Origin: Clostridiales bacterium
GTDB taxonomy: Bacteria > Bacillota > Clostridia > Peptostreptococcales > Acidaminobacteraceae
Direction: 5' to 3'
NCBI GenBank assembly: GCA_030446305.1
Contig: JASUSA010000029.1
Span: 1 to 40,153 of the forward strand
DNA length: 40,153 nucleotides
In this document: positions 17,289-24,031 of the stretch, piece after piece
Numbering within the stretch: the first letter of the stretch is position 1
How the letters are laid out: every line of letters begins with the position of its first letter
Notes under the pieces: generated by a model
Database searches by the model: none
Told to the model about the DNA's origin: nothing
The model's input: only the letters and a program-made list of their open reading frames with translations
Position numbers and translations under genes: made by a program

Positions 17289-19371
17289 AAAAATACTCAG
17301 TATGATGCTCATATGCGTTTTGCTTTTAGGTCAAATCGTTTATGGCAGTACACAAACAAATACAGCGGCAGACAATACCACTGCCAATCCGGCAGAAAAT
17401 GTCGGTGAACAGCAGACTACGCCGCAAAATGACCAACAGACGGATCAGAAGACGACAGCAGATACAAGTGCGGTAGCGGAAGTTAAAACGCCTAAAACAG
17501 GCGCTGCGATGTTTGAAGATAAAGTATTGGCACAATTGACAGCAGAAGCACTTCATATCACAACTGCTCAGCTTTCGGAAGCGACACTGTCAAAACTGAC
17601 AAAGCTCGATATTGCCAACGAAGGCATTGTCAGTCTGGAAGGACTCCAATACGCTATTAACTTAACAGAACTGACAGCCGATCACAACGATATCGAATCA
17701 TTGGCACCCCTTGCTGCATTAACCAAACTGCGCATTTTAACATTGGATGATAATAATATTCGCTATCTCGATGATCTTGCTCAAATCAAAACGCTTCAAG
17801 AACTTTCCGTCAGTGAAAATGAAATCGGTTCACTGCAGGCGATTGATGATTTGACAAAGCTGACGTCACTAGACGCCAATGACAATGAAATTGATGATTT
17901 AACGGTTATTGCAGATTTAACAGCACTGACACATTTGGGACTTGACGATAATACGCTGGATACACTGGAAGGCATTGAAAAATTTGAAGATCTTGAAACG
18001 CTTTCGATTTGCAACAATCTGGTAACGGATTTAACGCCGCTTAAAGATCTAGATAATCTCAAACAGGTGTCCCTTGACGGTAACCCACTGGCATCACTTG
18101 CAGTGTTTGCGGAAATGGATAACCTCGAATGGGTATCGATTGACGGCGATCGACTCAAGACGTCTTCTGAGTACAAGCAATTTAAGAATAGAGGTTTAGA
18201 CGTTGTCGTCATTGAAGACCCTGTTCTCGAGAGAGCTTTGAGAGACGAGACAGATAAATGGGAAGGCGACTTATTAAAACAGGATCTAAAACATATTCAA
18301 TATCTAAATTTGTGGGGAAAGAAAATTTCATCCCTTAAGGGCATTGAAGCGTTGCAGGATTTAAAGATTCTCAATCTCGGCCATACAGAAGTGAAAGACC
18401 TTTCATTGCTTCGAAGATTGTCAAAGCTTGAAGCGCTCTATCTTGACAGTGTCAAAGTAGAAAACCTCAGTGTACTTTCAGGACTTACAAAGCTCAAGAC
18501 ACTTTCAATCAGTAATGCGGGTCCGTTTGACATCGCGCCGATTAATCAGTGTTCAGCGCTTGAAACTTTGGAACTCAAATCGTGCGGCATTCAAGATATC
18601 AGCGGGCTAAGTGAACTTTATCATTTAACATCGCTGAATCTCAGCGACAATGCCATAAAGGATATTAGTGTTTTAAGCACTTACCGACATCTTGAGAGTT
18701 TAGACATCAGTAAGAACAATGTCTCAGCGTTAACGGCACTTACAAATTTAAAATCACTTGAAGTTTTGACACTCAATGAAAACGCCATTACATCCCTTGA
18801 ACCGTTGGCAGCGATGACAGAAATGCGCCTATTGCTCGTGAGAGACAACCATCTGGCGTCTCTGAATGGTATTGGGGCAATGACATCGCTCAAAACACTG
18901 GTAGCTGATTCAAATGACATTTCAGATCTCAAGGCGCTGGCAGGGCTAGACAGCTTGGAAACACTCAGCCTTTCAAAAAATGCTATTCATGAGCTTTCAA
19001 GCCTCAGCGGATTAAAGAGACTTAGAACCTTGAACCTTTATGAAAATGCCATTGCATCGATTTCAGGACTGCAGTCGTTGACATTCCTCGAAACGCTCTA
19101 TTTAGATAAAAACGACATTGCCGACATTTCATCACTGGCCAGTTTAAAATACTTGGCGACGCTTTCACTTGGCAGCAATGCCATTGCAGATGCTTCGCCG
19201 TTGGCACAGCTTCGGTATTTAAAGGATCTTGATCTATCGGATAACAATCTCGTTGACATCGCGGCACTGACAGCGCTGCCATATCTCGAAACCATTAGTC
19301 TCAGGGACAACGATATCCCTGACTATGTGCTTGAAAATGCTTTTCCAGAAAGTGTTGACGTGACAAAATAA
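17275..19371 (+). CDS. Secreted leucine-rich-repeat protein
   Basis: A 698-residue exported protein. An N-terminal signal peptide (positive start MRRSRK, hydrophobic core to about residue 25) is followed by a Gln/Thr-rich linker to about residue 70. About 25 leucine-rich repeats of 21-22 residues follow, of the internalin/SDS22 kind (LxxLxxLxLxxNxIxDLxxL). The array breaks once near residues 300-340 and resumes. There is no LPXTG motif, C-terminal helix or SLH domain, so it is probably released or held by binding. AAGGAGG precedes the ATG, which lies inside the end of the YhgE/Pip gene, so the two are co-expressed under the same operator. LRR arrays bind proteins; the ligand is unknown. Confidence 0.88.
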   Translation: MRRSRKILSMMLICVLLLGQIVYGSTQTNTAADNTTANPAENVGEQQTTPQNDQQTDQKTTADTSAVAEVKTPKTGAAMFEDKVLAQLTAEALHITTAQLSEATLSKLTKLDIANEGIVSLEGLQYAINLTELTADHNDIESLAPLAALTKLRILTLDDNNIRYLDDLAQIKTLQELSVSENEIGSLQAIDDLTKLTSLDANDNEIDDLTVIADLTALTHLGLDDNTLDTLEGIEKFEDLETLSICNNLVTDLTPLKDLDNLKQVSLDGNPLASLAVFAEMDNLEWVSIDGDRLKTSSEYKQFKNRGLDVVVIEDPVLERALRDETDKWEGDLLKQDLKHIQYLNLWGKKISSLKGIEALQDLKILNLGHTEVKDLSLLRRLSKLEALYLDSVKVENLSVLSGLTKLKTLSISNAGPFDIAPINQCSALETLELKSCGIQDISGLSELYHLTSLNLSDNAIKDISVLSTYRHLESLDISKNNVSALTALTNLKSLEVLTLNENAITSLEPLAAMTEMRLLLVRDNHLASLNGIGAMTSLKTLVADSNDISDLKALAGLDSLETLSLSKNAIHELSSLSGLKRLRTLNLYENAIASISGLQSLTFLETLYLDKNDIADISSLASLKYLATLSLGSNAIADASPLAQLRYLKDLDLSDNNLVDIAALTALPYLETISLRDNDIPDYVLENAFPESVDVTK

Positions 19372-19434
19372 GCATTATGTGATTTTTTCAAGTTTTAAAA
19401 ATTTAAAAGTTTAAAACAATGAAATGATGATAAA

Positions 19435-19466
19435 AAACACCTCGTGGCGATGCTGCGAGGTGTTTG
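19435..19466 (+). terminator. Hairpin terminator after the LRR gene
   Basis: AAACACCTCG (19435-19444) and CGAGGTGTTT (19456-19465) form a perfect 10-bp stem. The T tract is short, so read-through is possible. Confidence 0.65.
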
Positions 19467-19675
19467 ACTTATCATGATAGAGATGGCAATTGAACAAAGA
19501 TGAGTGTTCAATGCCATTACAAGTCAATCTCGCCAGCGCGCCTGCTTTGTGATAAAATAGCTTGATAATAAGCACAACTTACATATGAAAGATAATCTGA
19601 GCAGAAGTACGTGTCGATCTAATGCTGTAAGGATGATTGAAAAAAATACTGAGCAGCGGAAAAGAGGGGGAACAT

Positions 19676-20173
19676 ATGAACGATTCACAGCAGACAAAAG
19701 TATATCAGACATTAACCGCAATGCAGATTGCATACGAATCCATTGAACACCCAGCCGTCTATACAATAGAAGAAATGGAAAAGCTGGATTTGCCTGATGC
19801 CAATGCAATTGTAAAAAACCTTTTTATTAGAGATGATAAAAAACGGCATTATTATCTAGTCGTGCTGCAAAAAGATAAACGGGTGAATCTAAAGGAACTT
19901 AGAACAAAACTGGCGAGCAGACCGCTCACTTTTGCATCTGAAACGGACTTGATGGATAAGCTGGGGCTTTTGAAAGGGGCGGTAACACCGCTGGGAATTA
20001 TCAATGACAGTGAACATCAAGTGAATGTTATTCTAGATGAAGCGATTATGTCATTTGAACGCATTGGCATTCACCCCAATGACAATACGGCGACCGTGCT
20101 AATGGCACCGTCAGCACTTGTAAAGTATATCGAAGCACTTGGCAATCCGCTGAGCTATATCGACATCGTATAG
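19676..20173 (+). CDS. ProX-like Ala-tRNA(Pro) deacylase (YbaK superfamily)
   Basis: The 165-residue protein fits the stand-alone prolyl-tRNA editing family ProX, which hydrolyses mischarged Ala-tRNA(Pro) in the cytoplasm. Visible features are VKNLFIRDDKKRHYYLVVLQ (lysine-rich strand and loop with the conserved K), a central LKELRTKLASRPLTFASE and LGLLKGAVTPLGI (glycine/proline-rich active-site loop), and a C-terminal SFERIGIHPNDNTATVLM. The ATG at 19676 is chosen because AGAGGGGG lies just upstream. It stands alone, 304 nt after the LRR gene, and converges with the minus-strand RraA gene. YbaK (Cys-tRNA(Pro)) is a possible alternative, but the alignment blocks favour ProX. Confidence 0.85.
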   Translation: MNDSQQTKVYQTLTAMQIAYESIEHPAVYTIEEMEKLDLPDANAIVKNLFIRDDKKRHYYLVVLQKDKRVNLKELRTKLASRPLTFASETDLMDKLGLLKGAVTPLGIINDSEHQVNVILDEAIMSFERIGIHPNDNTATVLMAPSALVKYIEALGNPLSYIDIV

Positions 20174-20188
20174 CGGATAGAGGACTGC

Positions 20189-20245
20189 AAAAAAAGCAAT
20201 TGCCGGTATTCGGATATAGAAGGGGTAGAATCCGATACCGGCAAT
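20189..20245 (-). terminator. Terminator of the RraA-like gene
   Basis: A roughly 16-bp stem (arms about 20199-20215 and 20230-20245) is followed on the minus strand by seven T residues (A run at 20189-20195 on the plus strand). On the plus strand there is no T tract, so it mainly serves the minus-strand gene. Confidence 0.85.
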
Positions 20246-20290
20246 AACTTAAAACAGGATAAATAGAAGGTATGTTTCAAAATATAAGTG

Positions 20291-20968
20291 CTATTTTGCA
20301 GAATTTGACTGTTGTTGTCTTGCTTCAAAATATGCTTCGACTTTGACTTCGCTGTCAAAGGGTTTATTTCTAAAGTCTATTTCAGACATTTTGCCAAACA
20401 TTTCTTTTTCGTGTGCCGTTGCTGCTTCAGCCTGTTCCAAAAGTGCCATAAAACGATCTGGCGGTATAACGATAATACCGTCGAGGTCGCCAAAGACAAT
20501 ATCACCGGGATTGACCGTAATACCGCCACAGGTTACGGGGACGTTGAAATCGCCGTTAACTTCGCCGAATCGCCCGGTTGTCGTCACAGGCGAAATACCA
20601 GTGGAAAAGATGGGGAAGTCAAAGTTGCGAATACCGATTGTATCGGTGCTCGGACCGTCAATGACAATGCCGCCAAGCTTTAATTGACTTGCAATACGTG
20701 TCACACCTTCGCCAACGCAGGCAAACTGATTGTCGCCGCATCTGTCAACGACAATGACGGAACCCTCCGGTGCACGTCGCATGGCATAAAACAGCATTGC
20801 AGAGTTGCGGCCGCTGAATGTTACGGGAAATGCCGGACCAATGAGCTTAAAATGATCTGCGACGGGTTTGATGTTTAAATTCATGAACCCATCTTCAATA
20901 TAGTGCCCTATGAGCGCCGGATCCACTTTCATCGCTCTGTCGGCGATTTCTTTTGACCATGTCATCAT
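20291..20968 (-). CDS. RraA family protein
   Basis: The 225-residue protein belongs to the RraA/HMG-aldolase-like family (old name: dimethylmenaquinone methyltransferase-like). Family blocks are GDNQFACVGEGVTRIASQLKLGGIVID and the following PIFSTGISPVTTTGRFGE. The metal-binding aspartate is kept (DGPSTD), but the preceding arginine of the DGxxRD motif is Thr here. That arginine holds pyruvate in true HMG/CHA aldolases, so aldolase activity is doubtful. Two adjacent ATG codons follow GAGGT; I use the first. It is divergent from mocR and shares its 288-nt intergenic region, so it may be under the same regulator. A role in degrading a small acid or as a binding protein is inferred. Confidence 0.85.
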   Translation of the reverse strand: MMTWSKEIADRAMKVDPALIGHYIEDGFMNLNIKPVADHFKLIGPAFPVTFSGRNSAMLFYAMRRAPEGSVIVVDRCGDNQFACVGEGVTRIASQLKLGGIVIDGPSTDTIGIRNFDFPIFSTGISPVTTTGRFGEVNGDFNVPVTCGGITVNPGDIVFGDLDGIIVIPPDRFMALLEQAEAATAHEKEMFGKMSEIDFRNKPFDSEVKVEAYFEARQQQSNSAK

Positions 20969-21022
20969 AAATTACCTCAATATTAGAATTAATGATTGCG
21001 GATTGCCCGCATGTATGACGAT

Positions 21023-21037
21023 GCCGCTTTTAGCGGC
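21023..21037 (-). other. Small hairpin in the RraA leader
   Basis: GCCGC and GCGGC form a perfect 5-bp stem with a 5-nt loop about 55 nt upstream of the RraA start codon. No U tract follows in either direction. Confidence 0.4.
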
Positions 21038-21090
21038 ACTTATATTAATCGTTAAAAACATTAAGAAATTAATCGTAAAAACATTAAAAA

Positions 21091-21105
21091 AAACATAAAG
21101 TGTGT
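21091..21105. promoter_or_regulatory. Box AAAACATAAAGTGTG, first copy
   Basis: A 15-bp sequence that recurs exactly at 22983-22997 upstream of the creatininase gene. Here it is between the divergent RraA and mocR genes; on the minus strand it lies between a TTGACT and a T-rich -10-like stretch for RraA. Confidence 0.4.
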
Positions 21106-21133
21106 GAAGTCAATCTGTTTTAAGCCAATTATA

Positions 21134-21162
21134 TTGAATTCGTGCATGGCTTACAATATAAT
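21134..21162 (+). promoter_or_regulatory. mocR promoter
   Basis: TTGAAT (21134-21139) and a perfect TATAAT (21157-21162) are 17 bp apart. The start point would be near 21169, next to the operator. Confidence 0.75.
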
Positions 21163-21170
21163 AAAAATAA

Positions 21171-21185
21171 GATTGTCCTAGTACA
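21171..21185. promoter_or_regulatory. MocR operator, autoregulatory copy
   Basis: GATTGTCCTAGTACA lies at the expected start point of mocR. Its reverse complement occurs exactly at 22920-22934 upstream of the creatininase operon. The core TTGT(A/C)CTAG(G/T)ACAA is a palindrome centred on CTAG, as for GntR-type sites. Confidence 0.7.
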
Positions 21186-21256
21186 CTTGCACAGTGTGGA
21201 CATCTAATGCGTGTAAAAACACAGCGATGAATGAGAAAGGCATGAGGGGCAAAAAC

Positions 21257-22615
21257 ATGTATAAATACGAGACGATCACCAAGTATATCATGGTGCAAAT
21301 TGAACAGGGGAACTATAAGCCTGGGGCTCGCATTCCGTCCATACGCGTGCTCTCAGAACAGTTTAAATGCGGTAAGGAAACGGTTCAAAAGGCACTTGTT
21401 ACACTGGAGCGCCAGCATTTGCTATATGCCAAGCCGCAAAGCGGTTACTATGTCATTGAAAACCCTGCTTCAGATGCGGCAAACCAGGAGGAAATGATTT
21501 TTGCTTCAACGAGTTATCCCAATATTGAGCGCTTTCCCTATGCGGATTTTCAGCACTGTGTGATTCAGGCGATAAACTCCTATAAGGAAAACCAGTTTTA
21601 TTATACGAGAGCATGGGGACTGCCATCGCTCTTGCAAACCATTAAACTGCGCCTTGAAGAAGATCAAATTTTTGCGAAGCTGAGCAATATATTTATGACG
21701 ACAGGCGCACAGCAAGCCATTGATTTGCTGACGAAAATGCCGTTCCCAAATGGGAATGCAACAATTCTAGCCGAGCAGCCTACGTATTTTGGCGCTTTAA
21801 AGGCGTTTGAACTGAATTTCAAACCCGTTATCGGCATCAATCGAGGGTTGAACGGCATTGATCTCAATGAAATGGAAGCGATTTATAAAAAGAATAAGAT
21901 AAAATTTTTCTATACATCATCGCGATTTCATAATCCCATCGGCTATTCCTATACGCGGCAGGAAATTCTCGATATGCTTTATTTGGCAGAAAAATACAAT
22001 GTCTACATTGTTGAAGATGATTGCATGGCAGATTTTATAGAATCACCAAAGGATTTGTCCATGTTTTCCTATGATGTCAATGAACGCGTGATACACATTA
22101 ACAGTTTCTCAAAAATCCTTTTTCCCGGCCTGAGGCTGTCATCCATTGTATTGCCAACGTCTTTGGTCGATACATTTTATGATTATAAGCAATGGGCCGA
22201 CAGCAACAGTGCCATCATTTCCCAAGGCGGTCTTGATATCTATATCAAAAGCGGCCTCTTTAAAATTCATAAAGAGAAAATGAAAGCATTATATGCCAGC
22301 AGAATGTCGCATCTGATCAAAACACTCGAAGCCAATGCCTTCGAAGGCATGCAGTTCAGCAAACCGAAAGGCGGTTATTTTCTGTGTCTCTATATCGAAA
22401 ACGGGACACGCTTTGAGAATGTCATGGAAACGCTAGATTCTATGCACATCAAACTTGTGGATATTCGCGTGTGCTTTCTGAAAGAATTTGTCAATACGAA
22501 ATTAATCAGGCTGAGCGTCAGCAAGATGGACAATGATATCATCGACTATGCCGTACCGAAGATTCTTGATGTGATTAAGCGTAATACATTGCCATCGCGA
22601 GGCTGCAAGGAATGA
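21257..22615 (+). CDS. MocR-type regulator (GntR HTH + aminotransferase domain)
   Basis: The 452-residue protein has a GntR winged helix at the N-terminus (ITKYIMVQIEQGNYKPGARI, then ETVQKALVTLERQHLLYAKP) and, from about residue 85, a class I aminotransferase fold. PLP would bind the Lys of NSFSKILFPGLRLS (about residue 288); FHNPIGYSYT and YIVEDDC are also conserved. Such proteins sense PLP adducts of amino compounds and usually repress their own gene while activating a neighbour. ATG 21257 is chosen for GAGGGG upstream; an in-frame ATG at 21194 has no site. A copy of its proposed operator lies on its own start point and another upstream of the creatininase promoter. A hairpin terminator follows. 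Confidence 0.9.
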   Translation: MYKYETITKYIMVQIEQGNYKPGARIPSIRVLSEQFKCGKETVQKALVTLERQHLLYAKPQSGYYVIENPASDAANQEEMIFASTSYPNIERFPYADFQHCVIQAINSYKENQFYYTRAWGLPSLLQTIKLRLEEDQIFAKLSNIFMTTGAQQAIDLLTKMPFPNGNATILAEQPTYFGALKAFELNFKPVIGINRGLNGIDLNEMEAIYKKNKIKFFYTSSRFHNPIGYSYTRQEILDMLYLAEKYNVYIVEDDCMADFIESPKDLSMFSYDVNERVIHINSFSKILFPGLRLSSIVLPTSLVDTFYDYKQWADSNSAIISQGGLDIYIKSGLFKIHKEKMKALYASRMSHLIKTLEANAFEGMQFSKPKGGYFLCLYIENGTRFENVMETLDSMHIKLVDIRVCFLKEFVNTKLIRLSVSKMDNDIIDYAVPKILDVIKRNTLPSRGCKE

Positions 22616-22644
22616 TTAGCATTGAGACAATGGATAACTTTTGT

Positions 22645-22745
22645 GATGAAGCTGCGATGGGCTTGAGATGCGGTATAATGAGCTGCGATAGGGCTGCAAT
22701 AAGGCTGCAATAAGGCTGCAATAAGGCTGCAATAAGGCTGTGATG
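22645..22745. repeat. 11-bp tandem repeat (GGCTGCAATAA)
   Basis: Four perfect copies of GGCTGCAATAA run from 22692 to 22735, followed by a partial copy. Imperfect versions with the same 11-bp period (AGCTGCGATAG) extend upstream to about 22645. It is in the gap after mocR and encodes nothing evident. Confidence 0.8.
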
Positions 22746-22847
22746 TGGAGACGCTAATGTACGCAATTGAATACACCATTTGTCGGCAGGGGCGAGGCAG
22801 TACCGTTGAGGCATAATATGGAAAATAAACAGGTTATTAACATGACT

Positions 22848-22878
22848 GGGAGGGGTATTTTACCTCTCTCTTTATTTT
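22848..22878 (+). terminator. mocR terminator
   Basis: GGGAGGGGTA pairs with TACCTCTCTC (some G-U pairs) around a TTT loop, followed by TTTATTTT. Confidence 0.65.
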
Positions 22879-22917
22879 CATTATAGCGGCAGCAGGGACA
22901 AATACTGAGCAAACGAG

Positions 22918-22934
22918 ATTGTACTAGGACAATC
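22918..22934. promoter_or_regulatory. MocR operator, activator-position copy
   Basis: ATTGTACTAGGACAATC contains the palindrome ATTGT-N6-ACAAT. It is the reverse complement of the mocR start-point element and lies about 15 bp upstream of the -35 at 22949, a place typical for an activator. Confidence 0.7.
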
Positions 22935-22948
22935 ATACGAAATATGAG

Positions 22949-22977
22949 TTGAGATGGGCATAGCAATTTCATATAAT
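22949..22977 (+). promoter_or_regulatory. Promoter of the creatininase gene
   Basis: TTGAGA (22949-22954) and a perfect TATAAT (22972-22977) are 17 bp apart. The second copy of the 15-bp box AAAACATAAAGTGTG begins at 22983, at the start point. Confidence 0.75.
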
Positions 22978-23056
22978 TAAACAAAACATAAAGTGTGAAC
23001 ATTCTGTAAATGAAAGGAGGTTATTGAGAACATCGTCAAGTGTGATGGAGGAAATT

Positions 23057-23794
23057 ATGAAGACTACAATAAGAGACATGAGTTGGACAGAATTTGATGA
23101 ATATGTCAAATCATCACCACTGGTGATTATTCCCACAGGTGCTGTCGAAGTTTATGGGCCACATATGCCTTTAGGCAGTGATATCATCGTTGTGGAAGAA
23201 GTTGCCAAACGTTTATCAGAGGCAACAGGTGCATTGATTGCACCGAGTATGAGTGTTGGCGAAAGCAGGGTTCTCACCAAATTTCCTGGAACGCTAACGG
23301 TAGACGAAGCCCATTTTAGAGGTTATCTCGAAGATATTTGTGAAAGTCTGCGAAGCTGGGGCATTACGAAGTTCCTCTTTATAACGGGACATGCGGGCAA
23401 TGTACCAATGGTAAGCAGCATTTGCAAAGCATACAAACTGAGTCATCCGGAAATCAAAACGGCTCAAATTGACTGGTGGCGATTTGTTGGGGTCAACAGC
23501 GGTGATGCTTTAGAGCATCAAGGCTATATGGCACATGGACATGCCAGCGAGTGTGCAACATCAATTATGTTGCATATAAAGCCGGAACTCGTGAACATGG
23601 ATGCAGCGGTCAAGTTTGAAATACCGGAGGATGAAGCCAATCAGTATCCAGATATACTACAGTATTTTACCATTGATGAGAAGACAAAAAGCGGGACCGT
23701 CGGCGACGGGACAATTGCCACTGCTGAAAAAGGCGAAAAGATTATCGCCAACTGCATTAGGCGGCTAGAAGCATTTGTCGGTGACTATTATTAG
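23057..23794 (+). CDS. Creatininase-family amidohydrolase
   Basis: The 245-residue protein has the creatininase fold family signature: PTGAVEVYGPHMPLGSD near residue 25-41, FITGHAGN near 113-120, and HGHASECATSI near 163-173. Members are metal-dependent hydrolases of cyclic or linear amides (creatinine, guanidino or formamide compounds). The usual EqHGpHLPL motif reads EVYGPHMPL here, so the metal-binding His is Tyr, and ETS after the second Glu reads ATS; the metal site is therefore altered. ATG 23057 is chosen for GGAGG 5 nt upstream. A second strong site (AAAGGAGG, 23013-23020) precedes a TTG at 23024 in the same frame and could give an 11-residue longer form. It heads the transporter island. 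Confidence 0.82.
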   Translation: MKTTIRDMSWTEFDEYVKSSPLVIIPTGAVEVYGPHMPLGSDIIVVEEVAKRLSEATGALIAPSMSVGESRVLTKFPGTLTVDEAHFRGYLEDICESLRSWGITKFLFITGHAGNVPMVSSICKAYKLSHPEIKTAQIDWWRFVGVNSGDALEHQGYMAHGHASECATSIMLHIKPELVNMDAAVKFEIPEDEANQYPDILQYFTIDEKTKSGTVGDGTIATAEKGEKIIANCIRRLEAFVGDYY

Positions 23795-24031
23795 TATCGA
23801 TGATAAGGCTTAAGCACTTGCTTAACATACGCTGAATAGAATAGAGCCAAAATAAAAGTCAGCCGTATGATTTTAATTTAACGTGAAACGCAAAAGCGCT
23901 TCTAAGTACCTTTATTGGGTACCGGAAACACATCATAAAAGACAGAAGGCAACAACCGTTGGCTACCCCGGTTTAAGCGTGCATAACAAAGAAACCGGAA
24001 AATATATTATGATTAAAAAGGGGAGAAAAAA
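23795..24031 (+). other. Structured leader upstream of the binding protein gene
   Basis: The 237-nt gap contains a GTACC/GGTAC hairpin (about 23906-23924) and a perfect 7-bp stem CCGGTTT (23968-23974) with AAACCGG (23992-23998), the latter about 25 nt before the ribosome binding site at 24019-24025. No terminator T tract is visible. I cannot match it to a known riboswitch class. Confidence 0.4.

Noticed and set aside
20312-20687. Plus-strand frames opposite the RraA-like gene
   Set aside because: They are antisense shadows without ribosome binding sites; the minus-strand frame has all family motifs and its own terminator.
22546-22814. Minus-strand frames reading repeated Leu-Gln-Pro-Tyr-Cys-Ser units
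   Set aside because: The repeat comes from the 11-bp DNA array; there is no start signal or similarity to proteins.
23024-23056. TTG at 23024 as the creatininase start
   Set aside because: AAAGGAGG is only 3 nt away, which is too close, and the added residues do not resemble the family. ATG 23057 has its own GGAGG. A second start form is still possible.
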